Of a stretch of DNA of 64,000 nucleotides, positions 9,862 to 19,643 are shown piece after piece. Source of the DNA: Taibaiella helva (GTDB taxonomy: Bacteria > Bacteroidota > Bacteroidia > Chitinophagales > Chitinophagaceae); contig NZ_QUZZ01000010.1 in assembly GCF_003545695.1 (NCBI RefSeq), forward strand, positions 1 to 64,000. The letters run 5' to 3'. The position numbers and the translations under genes were made by a program. Within the stretch, counting starts at the first letter, position 1; each line of letters begins with the position of its first letter. Under the pieces are notes generated by a model that searched no databases, had not been told where the DNA came from, and saw only the letters and a list, made by a program, of their open reading frames with translations.

Positions 9862-9895
9862 TATCACCGCCTGGGGTTACCCTCAGGCGGTGATA
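9862..9895 (-). terminator. Strong 12-bp hairpin, terminator of the small gene at 9.9-10.1 kb
   Basis: TATCACCGCCTG (9862-9873) is the exact complement of CAGGCGGTGATA (9884-9895), and the loop GGGTTACCCT can extend the stem. On the minus strand the stem is followed by TTTGTAT, a weak T run, and it begins 11 bases after the stop of the minus-strand ORF at 9907. Confidence 0.6.
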
Positions 9896-9906
9896 AACAG
9901 TAAGTG

Positions 9907-10095
9907 CTAACCACCACGCAATCGCCGGCAGACTGGAGGGCTAAACATGCTACTATTATTTACTACTCTAAAAGACTGTGAACTTTGGCCGTTACTTTTA
10001 ATTGGATTGTAAAAATTCTCCCACACTTGGTTCTTACCATCCATTATACATTGACATTTGATATATTGGTAAACTCTTTGATCTTGCATTGCCAT
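9907..10095 (-). CDS. Small unknown protein ending in LRGG
   Basis: This 62-codon frame starts with ATG at 10093-10095 and stops at TAG 9907-9909. The product has three cysteines (IKCQC near residue 15 and PPVC near 55), is rich in N, Q and S, and ends CRRLRGG. Support comes from balanced composition and from the perfect hairpin just after the stop. No family is recognised. The LRGG end recalls ubiquitin-like proteins, but nothing else here resembles a ubiquitin fold, so this may be chance. It lies downstream of the M4 peptidase gene on the same strand, after a 73-base gap. Confidence 0.45.
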   Translation of the reverse strand: MAMQDQRVYQYIKCQCIMDGKNQVWENFYNPIKSNGQSSQSFRVVNNSSMFSPPVCRRLRGG

Positions 10096-10168
10096 TATAT
10101 ACTGGCCATTTCTTCAATGCAGTTAATGATAGTATAGAGAAAGACTTTCTTAAGGAATGCAACCAAGT

Positions 10169-12229
10169 CTAATTCTTAATCAGCTTCTCGCTAAACATCT
10201 GTCCGGAAGTAATAAGCCGAAGCATATACCAGCCATGACTCAGGGCTGCGGTGCTCAGGTCAAGCGTATAGTCGCCTTTACCGGAGGGCAGCCGGGGGGA
10301 GGCCTTATACACCACACGTCCCGAAGCATCTATAAGACGGATGTCCGCGACATCTGGCAGTCCGATATTGTAGCGTATCGTTATACGGCTTTGGAAAGGA
10401 TTATTAAGTACTTTGAAGCCTTCCTCCACACTTTGTAAATTGGCTACCGAAGTAGGGGTAATGTCACAGCTGGTATCATTCCCGCCTACACCTACTGCAT
10501 ACCAGGCACGCACTACATTTTTAAATTCAGCGCTGCAGTTGCCGTATAATGTTTTTGCTGCACTGATGCTGGCTGTACGGCAGTTGCCATAGTTAGCATT
10601 GCTGCTCAGCGACAGCTCAGTCAGATAAGCAATCTTCGCTGCTTTTTCCATACCAATTCCTGTCAGGGTATATTGCTTAAAATTATCGTTGGTACCGCTT
10701 CCTCCCTCCGTCAGCAGGTAGAACCAATGGCTCAATACGCCACTGTTGTAATGTACGCCGCATTGATCATTGGTATAAAGATCTGGTACAGGGCAATCGC
10801 TCGTTGATGCGGGGATCCAGAACTCCTTAAGATAGGTATCCGGCCGACGATATTCTTTCGGGTTTTGCATACTTCGCATTGGCCGGGTGGCGAGCTCTTC
10901 ACCAATCAGCCAGCGGTTTTTCGGCCTATTGTCCTGCTCGTGTGGATCGGCCCAAGCTTCCACCACGGCCCCCCAAATATCGCTGAATCCTTCATTCAGT
11001 GCACCCGACTCGCGTTCGTAAACAAGATTGGCCGTATTCTGGCAAATACCGTGCCCGATTTCATGAGCGCATACATCCAGCGCAACAAGCGGTTTTTTCC
11101 CACCTTGGTTTTCGCCTGTCCCATCGCCGTAAACCATATACGATCCTGTCCAGGCCGCATTGTTCCATGGTTCATTAGGATCCTGCCGGAAGTGGACTAA
11201 GTTGATCAACGGTGAATCCAGGTCGTTATAGCTGCTTCTGTTGTGTTGTGTCTTCCAGTAATCGTAGATCTTGCCTGAGGCCCAATGTACATCCACCTGG
11301 GGACCGGCCCAGGCAGAATTCGAAGTGCTGGTAAAGAGGGTATTACTGTCGTTGGCGTTGTAAGTGAAAATACCGCCGCCCCGTGAATCATCGACCAGGA
11401 TGAAGGAGTTTGCTACCGCTTTAGTTTCTAGCGGTACTTGTCCGCTGTAGAGACTGGTACCTGTGCCCAGCACATGGTGCATCATTGTAGTACGGAACAG
11501 GGTATTGCCGTTAACCGCGTCGATGTAAATCACCTGCATGTTTAAAGGCTCTATGGTCTGAACGATAAACTTATATGCGAGATAAAGCCTTCCGTTATTG
11601 AGATCCGAAACCCGATCTTCGATCCATACTTTTGTCCCTTCCGGCTTCTTGCTTGTTAGAGGCTTTACTACGGACAGATCGGACGCATTTTGTTCCCAGG
11701 CATATTTTTTTGCACCGATTACGCGCAAAGCATAGTTCAGCGCCTGGGCTTCCGACAACGCCGGCTGTATATCAGTATTAACCTGACTAGTATTATAAAA
11801 ATCGCCTGTAGCCGAGGCGATCAGTCCCTGTCTGGCCGTTACTGTATAACCTCCGTGTTCCACCTTAATCCCTTGCAGCCATTGTTCGTACCGCTGAACA
11901 GTAATGCCGCTGTAGGGCGAAGTCGATTTTACCAGGCGAAGCTCATCCTTTCCTGGTATCAGGCTTAATTGTGTTGCGAGGAATGTCGATGCGTCTTCGA
12001 TCGGTACCTTTGCGCCTTCCCCGATAAAGATTCCCGCAGGGTTGTTGTCCCTTCTGTTCCATTCTGTAATGGTTCCTTTGCTTTTGCCTTCTTCTTGTCC
12101 GTGGCTATCGGAAGGGCAGGCAAATAAACATGCACCCATAAGGGTTATAAACAGCCTGTTCAATTGAAACCATGTCAACAAACCAGCAATACGCTGGCGG
12201 CTTCCCTTTTGTGAAAACAGATAATACAT
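10169..12229 (-). CDS. M4 (thermolysin-like) metallopeptidase with T9SS type A tail
   Basis: The 686-residue product begins with a hydrophobic export segment (about residues 25-40), then an FTP/PepSY-like propeptide (about 60-230). The zinc site is explicit: HEIGH at about residues 389-393 (bases 11051-11065) and the downstream glutamate ligand in ALNEGFSDIWG. The peptidase C-terminal helical domain follows (CGVHYNSGVLSHWFYLL with the histidine typical of M4). The last 85 residues are a T9SS sorting domain (VLNNPFQSRITIRY, LIDASGRVVY, LSHGWYMLRL). It should be a secreted zinc endopeptidase, matured by loss of the propeptide. The start is the first ATG; later ones are possible. Confidence 0.93.
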   Translation of the reverse strand: MYYLFSQKGSRQRIAGLLTWFQLNRLFITLMGACLFACPSDSHGQEEGKSKGTITEWNRRDNNPAGIFIGEGAKVPIEDASTFLATQLSLIPGKDELRLVKSTSPYSGITVQRYEQWLQGIKVEHGGYTVTARQGLIASATGDFYNTSQVNTDIQPALSEAQALNYALRVIGAKKYAWEQNASDLSVVKPLTSKKPEGTKVWIEDRVSDLNNGRLYLAYKFIVQTIEPLNMQVIYIDAVNGNTLFRTTMMHHVLGTGTSLYSGQVPLETKAVANSFILVDDSRGGGIFTYNANDSNTLFTSTSNSAWAGPQVDVHWASGKIYDYWKTQHNRSSYNDLDSPLINLVHFRQDPNEPWNNAAWTGSYMVYGDGTGENQGGKKPLVALDVCAHEIGHGICQNTANLVYERESGALNEGFSDIWGAVVEAWADPHEQDNRPKNRWLIGEELATRPMRSMQNPKEYRRPDTYLKEFWIPASTSDCPVPDLYTNDQCGVHYNSGVLSHWFYLLTEGGSGTNDNFKQYTLTGIGMEKAAKIAYLTELSLSSNANYGNCRTASISAAKTLYGNCSAEFKNVVRAWYAVGVGGNDTSCDITPTSVANLQSVEEGFKVLNNPFQSRITIRYNIGLPDVADIRLIDASGRVVYKASPRLPSGKGDYTLDLSTAALSHGWYMLRLITSGQMFSEKLIKN

Positions 12230-12901
12230 TTGGTTGGATTTTTTGTTATAAAAAATGTTTCAAAAACAGATACACAACTTCAGATTTAATTTCAATTGAA
12301 ATATCAGACCATGAGCAGAATTCAATAGCAGATCGACTTTGACTTCCCGTAACATCCGTAATCAAAGAATTCATTGCCCGTAATGTATCACAAGACGCAA
12401 AAACATTATTGTTTAACCATAGGCATACCAACTTTAATGTTAAATACTCCGGCTTGCTAAATGAAACAATAGATTTTTCAAACGTATAGTCGATCATAAA
12501 GGGGAGCGATTTCACGGACGCAATTGTCCGTAAAAGTTATCTATCGACGGGACAATCCTGTCCGGCACGCAGTAACGATTCTGCTGAAGAAAGGTTATTT
12601 ATTGGCACTCCCATTCCCATAGAATGTATCAAGGGGGTGTATCTCTGTTACAGAGCTACATAAAAATACCCGGGCAGTGACCGGGTATTTTGGAATATTT
12701 ATCGCCAACCTTGTATTTCCTATTCCTGGTTTTCGATGTGTTAGGTGGTATAAATGATTTTCGGATTTCCGGCGGAAAATCAAAACAACTGGTAAGACAG
12801 TCCCCTATCGTTGCCAGGACCCAATGGCATGGCAGTATGCCTCCATTTATTCAGGTAATTTTTCAATTTTCTGCTTCCTCCCGATTGGCAGCCTTGCCTC
12901 G
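12230..12901. other. Gap between peptidase and phospholipase genes
   Basis: The stretch holds the terminator at 12663-12691 and presumably the peptidase promoter near 12230-12500. A minus-strand frame at 12246-12515 opens with GTG and has 89 codons but no recognisable motif, so it is not called. Confidence 0.45.
12663..12691 (-). terminator. Rho-independent terminator of the phospholipase operon
   Basis: AAAATACCCGG (12663-12673) pairs exactly with CCGGGTATTTT (12681-12691) around GCAGTGA. Read on the minus strand, the stem ends in a run of five T. It lies 210 bases after the phospholipase stop. Confidence 0.75.
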
Positions 12902-15445
12902 TCACATTAAAGGCGGTTTTGTCGAGCCATCCCAACGACCCATATATGGGTCTGTGTAACCAGGCAACCCTGTTTCTACATGGCCGGTATAGCGTCTGTA
13001 ATATTTTTCGTTCCCTGGAATCCTGACCGTGAAATCATACCAATTCAACGATTTCTCAAGATTAATGAGTTGTGTGATAGCCTGAATGCCTCTGCCACCA
13101 TTGGCCGGAAGAGGTACGGTTATGTCAGGTTGCCCGTAAGCATTATCTATAATAATGAGCTGAACGTTGGGGATTTTATCGTTAATATTAACGAGTATTT
13201 CAACGTTACCGGTTAAAGCCCGGGCGTCCTGTAAGGCGTATTGGTATAAACAGAAAATATCAATGTCCGGATCATTATTGTCTCCGGAGAATTCCCTGGA
13301 AAAACCATTGGGGCCATATACAGTAATGTGATATTCGTTACCCGACATTAAATTCATAGGGAGGGATTCTTTAAGCTTGTCGCCAGCTTTAACTACATAG
13401 GATCTTGGTCTGTTAATATCGGGAATCTTATACCCATTGGGGTCGTTGGTCAAATCAAGGTCGCCAAAGCCCCAATAAAGGTTGAAAGCAGCACCCCAGC
13501 AGGTATAACCATATATTTCATTCCCCGCTTCAAAACTTATATCCACACTATTTAAGCTTTTATTGAATTTTGCTTCGCAGAATAATTGGTATAATAACCC
13601 ATTGCCTGGCCGTATTCCCTCTTCCTGTTTTGGCAATAATTGACTATTCCGAACATCCTTCTTAACTGCCGCAACCTGATCCGGGCTCAGTAAATTAGTG
13701 CCTGGAGCCGCGTTGTGCTTTGCGCTCTTTATTTGTGTAAAAAAATCCAGCTTGGCAACAAGTGGAGGAAGTGTTATCTTTTCATTACTATAAGGCCTGA
13801 AGGCGGAAGTCAGATCCCCACAAACAGTTCGTCTGAATTGACTAATATTGTCACATGTAATCTTGTTATTCCCGGTTTTTTTCTGTAGAAATTTCTCCAG
13901 GAACATCAGGGTGGAAGTGTGATCAAACACTTGTGAATTCACCCAGCCGCCACGACTCCATGGCGACACTACGAGCATAGGCACCCGGTATCCAAGACCT
14001 ATAGGGCTGTCATAGTCATCCGCAAGCTCATCAGAAAGATCTATTCCGGACGAACATTTTCCCATCAGATCAGCAGGAGCTACAAAGGGCGGCATATGAT
14101 CAAAAAAACCATCATTTTCATCGAAGTTTATTATAAAGATTGTCTTTTTCCAGACTTCGGGTTTTGAGGTTAAAATATCTAAAACTTCAGAAACGTACCA
14201 GGGACCATATTGAGGGGAAACCGGATGATCCGAAAAAACTTCAGGTGCACACAACCAGGATACTGTTGGCAATTCTCCATTAGTAACATCCTGCCTGAAT
14301 TGATAAAGAATATCACCGGCAGGAACCTTCATGCTTGTTCCATCACTAAGTGTAACCTCCGTAAGCGTATTGTACAATGGATCTTTGATATTTGTTGTAA
14401 ATGCCCTGTTATGAATGTCCTTGTTATACTGTGGCAAAGCCTCCCATATTGCGTTGGCTTCAGCTCCGATAATTGCCCTGTTTTCTGCATTAAGCAAAGG
14501 ATAGTATTGTTTAAACGATTCCAATACGTTGTCACCAAAATTTGATAACCATTTTACCTTAAGGTCATCTGTTTCGGTATAGACCTTCGAGGCAATATCT
14601 CCCATCTGCTTTAAGGGAGCCATAAGTATTTCGAAGAAATTTTGTATATCCGCTTTATAAGATTCCAATGATTCTCCCGATTTAATCCGCTTATCGATAT
14701 TAGGAATTTGATCTAAAACGTCGTCTATTCGAAGAAGATTTACAAAAGTCTGGTTCTGATAGACTTTCCATGAGATCCCGTTATTCTGTAATACTTCCGG
14801 GAATGTCTGCCATTCGCTGGCCCCCGGTATCAAAAACGGGGTATTATCCATGTGATCCCTTATATCCGGGAATAAACCATTGCTGCCTGTAAGTTGGCCT
14901 GTCCAGAACATCGATCTGTTAGGGCTTGTACCAGTTAATGACGAACAGAAATAATGATCGCATACCGTAAAGGCATCAGCAAGCGCATGGTAAAATGGAT
15001 GATCTTTACGGGTGAAGTATTGCATCGTATTCGGCGTCTTCACATCTATCCACTTATCCATATACCCTAAATTCCTTGCATTTATCTGATCCTGCACCGA
15101 ATGTGGACATCCTCCACCCCATGTAACATTCGTGTTTTTGATATCGCATCTTACCGGTGCATATGTCTTTCCCGTAGCATCACTCTGCAACCAGATCGGG
15201 TTGCCATTTTCTTGTCGCAAGAAACGGGGATCATTGAACCCCCTCACGCCCTGAAGCGTTCCCAATAAATGATCAAACGACCGGTTCTCCTGCATTAAAA
15301 AAACGATATGTTCGGCATCCATAAAGGTGGTGCCAGGGTCGGGGTTTATGGCAAATGCTCTTTGAACAGCGCCGGGGAGACTGCTTATTGCCAGGCCTCC
15401 GGATAAGGCTGTCAATTTCTTAATAAAATCGCGTCTGGATTCCAT
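12902..15445 (-). CDS. Phosphocholine-specific phospholipase C (Tat-exported)
   Basis: The 847-residue product has a Tat signal (ESRRDFIKKLTALSGGLAI) and then the phosphoesterase core of the acid-phosphatase/phospholipase C superfamily: DAEHIVFLMQENRSFDHLLG with the metal-binding E-N region, CDHYFCSSLTGTSPNR, NFDENDGFFDHMPP and RVPMLVVSPWSRGG. Two C-terminal beta domains (from about residue 640) match the DUF756 repeats of bacterial phospholipase C. Length fits this family. It would cleave phosphatidylcholine to diacylglycerol and phosphocholine outside the inner membrane. It is second in an operon, 44 bases after the FG-GAP gene. Confidence 0.9.
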   Translation of the reverse strand: MESRRDFIKKLTALSGGLAISSLPGAVQRAFAINPDPGTTFMDAEHIVFLMQENRSFDHLLGTLQGVRGFNDPRFLRQENGNPIWLQSDATGKTYAPVRCDIKNTNVTWGGGCPHSVQDQINARNLGYMDKWIDVKTPNTMQYFTRKDHPFYHALADAFTVCDHYFCSSLTGTSPNRSMFWTGQLTGSNGLFPDIRDHMDNTPFLIPGASEWQTFPEVLQNNGISWKVYQNQTFVNLLRIDDVLDQIPNIDKRIKSGESLESYKADIQNFFEILMAPLKQMGDIASKVYTETDDLKVKWLSNFGDNVLESFKQYYPLLNAENRAIIGAEANAIWEALPQYNKDIHNRAFTTNIKDPLYNTLTEVTLSDGTSMKVPAGDILYQFRQDVTNGELPTVSWLCAPEVFSDHPVSPQYGPWYVSEVLDILTSKPEVWKKTIFIINFDENDGFFDHMPPFVAPADLMGKCSSGIDLSDELADDYDSPIGLGYRVPMLVVSPWSRGGWVNSQVFDHTSTLMFLEKFLQKKTGNNKITCDNISQFRRTVCGDLTSAFRPYSNEKITLPPLVAKLDFFTQIKSAKHNAAPGTNLLSPDQVAAVKKDVRNSQLLPKQEEGIRPGNGLLYQLFCEAKFNKSLNSVDISFEAGNEIYGYTCWGAAFNLYWGFGDLDLTNDPNGYKIPDINRPRSYVVKAGDKLKESLPMNLMSGNEYHITVYGPNGFSREFSGDNNDPDIDIFCLYQYALQDARALTGNVEILVNINDKIPNVQLIIIDNAYGQPDITVPLPANGGRGIQAITQLINLEKSLNWYDFTVRIPGNEKYYRRYTGHVETGLPGYTDPYMGRWDGSTKPPLM

Positions 15446-15489
15446 TTAGTTTAATTTTTTGCTATGAACGTTCAATTTAATTTCGATGA

Positions 15490-16995
15490 TTATTCTACAA
15501 CCAGTCCTGAGGTTTTAAAATTGTACCCTGGCGAGCTTAAGCGGACCCAATAAAAACCTGCCGTGAGCTTACTGATATCCATCGTTATTAAATTAGTGAC
15601 GCTATGACGTTCACATACGATCTCTTTTCCAAGCGCATCAATAATGCTCACCAATATATCTGCGGATATTTTTACTGAGGAAGAAAATGCAATCTGTACT
15701 TTCGACCTTGCCGGATTAGGATATATAACTACCTTTCCCGTTTTGTGCTCGTCCTGTTTGGATATTGAAACAGTATCAACTAACGACAGGCTTTCTTTCT
15801 GCAGAAGGTGCTTTAAAACAAGAAAATTGTCGCTGTAAGAATTGGATACTAATAAATCCAGTCGCTTGCTTTTACCAATCTCCTTCATGTAAACGTGTTG
15901 CGGAGCGCTACCGACGGGTATTTCCCTTACCTTTTCAAATGATACATTATGTAGGGTAGAATGGTTTTTCAGAATAACGGTATGATTATCCTGCTCACTA
16001 TTTATGGCTATCTCCGGCATGCCGTCGTTGTCCAGGTCGCCTGAAGCCAATGAGTTCGGTCTTTTAACTGATATGGCCACCTTAGCATCTTCAAAGTGAG
16101 CCTGACTGTTTGGCGATGAGGCATTCATGTAAATTGAAAGCGAGTTGGCAAACAAATTTACTACAGCAATATCCGGCATTTTGTCGCCATCCAAATCATC
16201 TACAATACAATCTACAGGCCCGCTTCCTGTGTTTAATTGGTCAACCTGCGTAAAAGAAATCCGTCCCTGAGATGTAGTAGCATTCTGCAAAACAAACAGG
16301 ATATTTTTATCATAGCCGGAAACAATCAAATCCGGTTTTTTATCCCCATTAATATCTTTTACAATAAAATAATTAGGACGTATTCCCAGATCATGGGTAG
16401 ATTTTGAAAAATTTACCCTGCCCTTATCGATGGCGTTAATCAAAAATGTTAAAGATTTTTTCTCAAAATCAACTACAATAAGATCAGTCTTCTTATCACC
16501 GTCGAGATCATCCGCGGCGACATAATAGGCCAATCCGCTTGTTTCGATGCTATACTCTTTTTCAAATTTTATCGATCCCGGAGCCGACCTGTTCAGAAAT
16601 ATGCCAAGAATACTATTGTAGCCCTTTCTATTTGATAAAGTAATAATGTCATTCTTTGAATCACCATCAATATCGCCAATACAAAAAGAAAGCATCCTGC
16701 TTTCCAGTGAAATACTATCTTTCATTCTCCAGGATTGTTCTTCGTTTCCCGGAATTCCCTCCCATATGTAAATCTTCTTTTGCTTAGGGCTGGAAACAAT
16801 TATTTCATCCTTTGAATCATTGTCCAGATCAGCCGTAAGGAGTTTTCCCGGCGAGCTATTGGGCCATCTGTAAGTAGTAGCGTTAAAAGAAAAGCGATTG
16901 GCTTGTCCATGCAAAGCGTGTGGCGTGTTTAAAAGAAAAGTAACAAATGCACCCGCAAGTATATCGCGTCTAAAGAAACGTACATTTTTATTCAT
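15490..16995 (-). CDS. FG-GAP/VCBS repeat protein with T9SS type A tail
   Basis: The 501-residue product has six or so calcium-binding-type repeats of the form D-D/N-G-D-x-x-x-D/E-I/L (TADLDNDSKDEIIV, GDIDGDSKNDIIT, DDLDGDKKTDLIV, KDINGDKKPDLIV, DDLDGDKMPDIAV, GDLDNDGMPEIAI). These predict a seven-bladed integrin-like beta-propeller. A hydrophobic leader (RRDILAGAFVTFLLNTPHAL) resembles a Tat signal as in the next gene. The C-terminus is a sorting domain (IYPNPARSKVQIAF, IIDALGKEIV, LTAGFYWVRL). It is the first gene of the phospholipase operon. A binding or scaffold role at the surface is inferred. Confidence 0.85.
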   Translation of the reverse strand: MNKNVRFFRRDILAGAFVTFLLNTPHALHGQANRFSFNATTYRWPNSSPGKLLTADLDNDSKDEIIVSSPKQKKIYIWEGIPGNEEQSWRMKDSISLESRMLSFCIGDIDGDSKNDIITLSNRKGYNSILGIFLNRSAPGSIKFEKEYSIETSGLAYYVAADDLDGDKKTDLIVVDFEKKSLTFLINAIDKGRVNFSKSTHDLGIRPNYFIVKDINGDKKPDLIVSGYDKNILFVLQNATTSQGRISFTQVDQLNTGSGPVDCIVDDLDGDKMPDIAVVNLFANSLSIYMNASSPNSQAHFEDAKVAISVKRPNSLASGDLDNDGMPEIAINSEQDNHTVILKNHSTLHNVSFEKVREIPVGSAPQHVYMKEIGKSKRLDLLVSNSYSDNFLVLKHLLQKESLSLVDTVSISKQDEHKTGKVVIYPNPARSKVQIAFSSSVKISADILVSIIDALGKEIVCERHSVTNLITMDISKLTAGFYWVRLSSPGYNFKTSGLVVE

Positions 16996-17633
16996 AGATT
17001 TTTATTTTTAACAGGGCGTGGCGTTTCATTGCAGAGGCGTTTTTACGCCTCCGGCAAAGGCATCTTACTGTTTTCAGTTCATCAGGAGTTCAGTACACAA
17101 GAGACGCAATTAGTGATGGTATTATACCAGCAGAGAAGAAGGAGTTTACACTAACTTAATATTGCTCGGGTACGGAATACTTCGATTCTTTTTTCTCTTT
17201 TGAAAAGCAACCGTACTTACACCGGTATTTATGCTCATCTTTTGCCCGCACCTCTTGAATACTACCAGGCTTAGCAGGAAAACCTGTCTACCGATTAATG
17301 ATCTAATAGATTATATGCTTGATCTGCACATCGATTGATTTTTTTCTGGAGCTTGCGCCTGGAAATTTCTAAAGTATGCAAAGCCTATTACACGGCCAGT
17401 CTGTTATCCGGATATTCCAAAAATGACGCCCATTGGCATAAATAGATTCATTAGCTACTTGCGTAAATCAGTGGATTGTTTTTTGAAAAGCACAGGAACT
17501 GCAGTGTTCCATTCGGGCAGGACGAACAGGCAATAAAAAAGTAGCAAGCCTGGGGCTTGCTACTTTTAATCTAATTTATACTTGTGTCCGGAACTGCCTG
17601 CTCATAACAGCGATTACCATGAACATCGAAGCT
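16996..17633. other. Intergenic region between two minus-strand units
   Basis: No coding frame with protein-like character was found. The right end carries the terminator at 17537-17567; the left end presumably carries the promoter of the FG-GAP/phospholipase operon. Confidence 0.5.
17537..17567 (-). terminator. Rho-independent terminator of the T9SS gene at 17.6 kb
   Basis: AAAAGTAGCAAGCC (17537-17550) is the exact complement of GGCTTGCTACTTTT (17554-17567) with a three-base loop. The minus-strand product ends in a T run. It lies 66 bases after the stop at 17634. Confidence 0.8.
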
Positions 17634-18539
17634 TTATTTTGCCACGGTAAATTTGCCCGTTGCCCTTTGGTGACCGGCATTGAGCTCAATGAGGTACATG
17701 CCTGCTCTTAAAGAAGAGACATCGACAGAGACTTTGTGCACACCGCTTGGCATTGCGCCCAATTCTTTAAGCGCTACGGTTCGGCCGGAAATATCGGTTA
17801 TCCGTACGACAGCTTTATTACTGGCTTTGTCGGAGGAGAAATCAAGATTGATATTGCCGGTTGCCGGATTCGGATATACGGTCATGGCCGCATGGTTACC
17901 GTTCAGTTCCAGGATACCCGTTGGGTTGTTGGTTACACTGCATTTATCAGTAGCACCGGAGCCGAATTTTACATTATCTACCTTTGCGAAATTATTCCCC
18001 GACAATGCAGCAATTATACTTGCAAACATTTGATTCGGCGTAGTTCCGGTAGCTCCAAACGCAGCTTCAATAGCTTGCGCATCCACACCGGGGTCGTTGT
18101 AATACCGGGTTTCTCCGTCAGAGGTAGTCAGGGCAAAAAAGCCAACATAAGGACATACTTTCGCATCCTTTGGTATCGCTACTTTGGGATTTGATGGATT
18201 ATTCCAGAATTGCTCGCCTGGCGCCAGGGCGAGGTTAAATGACAGCGAAGCCCCGGCAGCCAGAGTAGCTCCTATTTTCTCACTCACATAATACTGTGTA
18301 GGCAGTTCCACGCCGAACATTCTGACATCATAGAAAAGCATAATGGTGTCACCATCAGCCGCGCTTAGCGCCGTAGTGCTGTTATTGGTGATCTTAAATG
18401 AAAATCTGATTGAATCCAGTGTGTTGGGAAAGGATTGGCCGCTGGTCGGCGAGAGAATCGTTACGCCTAAGTCTACCTGGGCATAGCTGCTGGTTACCAA
18501 AGCGCCTGAGAGAACGAGTGTTGTTAAAATCCGTTTCAT
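17634..18539 (-). CDS. T9SS type A sorting-domain protein
   Basis: The 301-residue product has a signal peptide (MKRILTTLVLSGALVTSSYAQ), an N-terminal beta-sandwich (VDLGVTILSPTSGQSFPNT, FSFKITNNST) like a CARDB/DUF11 module, and a C-terminal sorting domain from about residue 220 (VYPNPATGNINLDF, RITDISGRTVAL, LRAGMYLIEL, FTVAK). It has its own terminator and no close co-directional neighbour upstream, so it is probably monocistronic. Function beyond export is unknown. Confidence 0.85.
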   Translation of the reverse strand: MKRILTTLVLSGALVTSSYAQVDLGVTILSPTSGQSFPNTLDSIRFSFKITNNSTTALSAADGDTIMLFYDVRMFGVELPTQYYVSEKIGATLAAGASLSFNLALAPGEQFWNNPSNPKVAIPKDAKVCPYVGFFALTTSDGETRYYNDPGVDAQAIEAAFGATGTTPNQMFASIIAALSGNNFAKVDNVKFGSGATDKCSVTNNPTGILELNGNHAAMTVYPNPATGNINLDFSSDKASNKAVVRITDISGRTVALKELGAMPSGVHKVSVDVSSLRAGMYLIELNAGHQRATGKFTVAK

Positions 18540-18782
18540 TGTTTAATTGTTTTTTTGTTTAAAAAATATATACGGTCAATATGGCTTTAGTACAAACGCC
18601 CGGGTTAGACAACGCAGGCGAAATCTTCGAAAGAAGACTATGAAAACAAGTTGATCTGTTCTGTAGGTACTGTATTAGCAAAGAAACAAGAGAACAGAAA
18701 AAAATGAGGAAAATTCAGAAGACAAAAAGGGGGACAATCTTATATCCTTAAAATCAAAAATTAGCCTGCAGATCCTTACAAT

Positions 18783-19454
18783 TTACCGGACGATCAGAAT
18801 TATTTCTTCATCTGTCCTGCCGGTTTTATGTTGTAGCCGGAGCCTGGTTTTACGTACTGATGCCGGAGATATACCCAGTATCTTTGCCTTTTCTGTGTTG
18901 GTGAACCCAATTTTGGTCAATGCCAATAACCGGATCTCTGCCTCTGTAAGTTTGGGGTATTGAAGGCGTAAGCGAGCAAAGAAACCTGGACAGATTTTGC
19001 CGAACTTCCTTTGAAAATCAAGCCAGTCCTTTTTCGTTAAAATTGCAAGGCTGTCAGCATCGAACAGTGATTCCTGCACCATATTCCTGCTCCCGCCCTT
19101 TAATGGCAACAGACTAATCCGGCTCTTTATGACAAGCCCTTGCTGCCTGATCTCCTCCGGGTTGAAATGAATATATTCCGTGATAACCGGGACCCTTTTC
19201 GAAAAATTAAACAGGATCAATTGCGGGCTTCTTACCGACCGTTTCATTTTACCCAGGGCTAACATTATCGACCGGGCCCATTTACTGTTGTACTTATTCC
19301 CTGCTTTCATACTGTATTTTTGATGTGTAATGTTCACCATGGAAGCCGTAGATAAGGATTGGGCTGAAATTCCAATCGGCATAGATAACCGCACTACGTT
19401 ACGCCACGGGAGTAATCTATAGTTGTGGCTCACAATGAACTTCAATGTACACAA
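18783..19454 (-). pseudogene. C-terminal LuxR-type regulator, probably truncated
   Basis: The last 90 residues are the DNA-binding end of Bacteroidota TPR- or propeller-type LuxR regulators: LTKKDWLDFQRKFGKICPGFF, then YPKLTEAEIRLLALTKIGFTNTEKAK and an LGISPASVRKTRLRLQ recognition helix. The N-terminal 130 residues match nothing I know, have no TPR or receiver signature, and the first start is a TTG. Relatives are much longer, so the sensor part appears to be lost. It may still make a free DNA-binding domain from ATG codons near residues 25-49. Confidence 0.55.
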
Positions 19455-19643
19455 ATAGTAATAGTTGGTTTGTGTTGCGATACACCTGCAGTTGCACTGA
19501 TGCTCCGATTAAGTTTTGTGGAAATCCTTTCGTGTGGCAAATAATTTGCCCGCCGGCAACGCACATCTGGTAACAACGGTGCGAGCATCAAATTTGCTTT
19601 GTATCAGAAACAAAACAGAAGGTAGGTTTCCTGTCGCATACGC

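Larger units (their letters stand above)
9320..9906. other. Gap holding a T9SS gene remnant and a hairpin
   Basis: The gap contains a frameshifted T9SS sorting-domain remnant (9437-9790) and a strong hairpin (9862-9895), both listed separately. Nothing else convincing is visible. Confidence 0.5.

Noticed and set aside
9907-10095. Ubiquitin-like role for the LRGG protein
   Set aside because: Only the last four residues agree; there is no E1/E2/JAB gene nearby and no beta-grasp pattern in the sequence.
12246-12515. 89-codon minus-strand frame upstream of the M4 peptidase gene
   Set aside because: It opens with GTG, has no motif or signal and no recognised family; composition alone is not enough.
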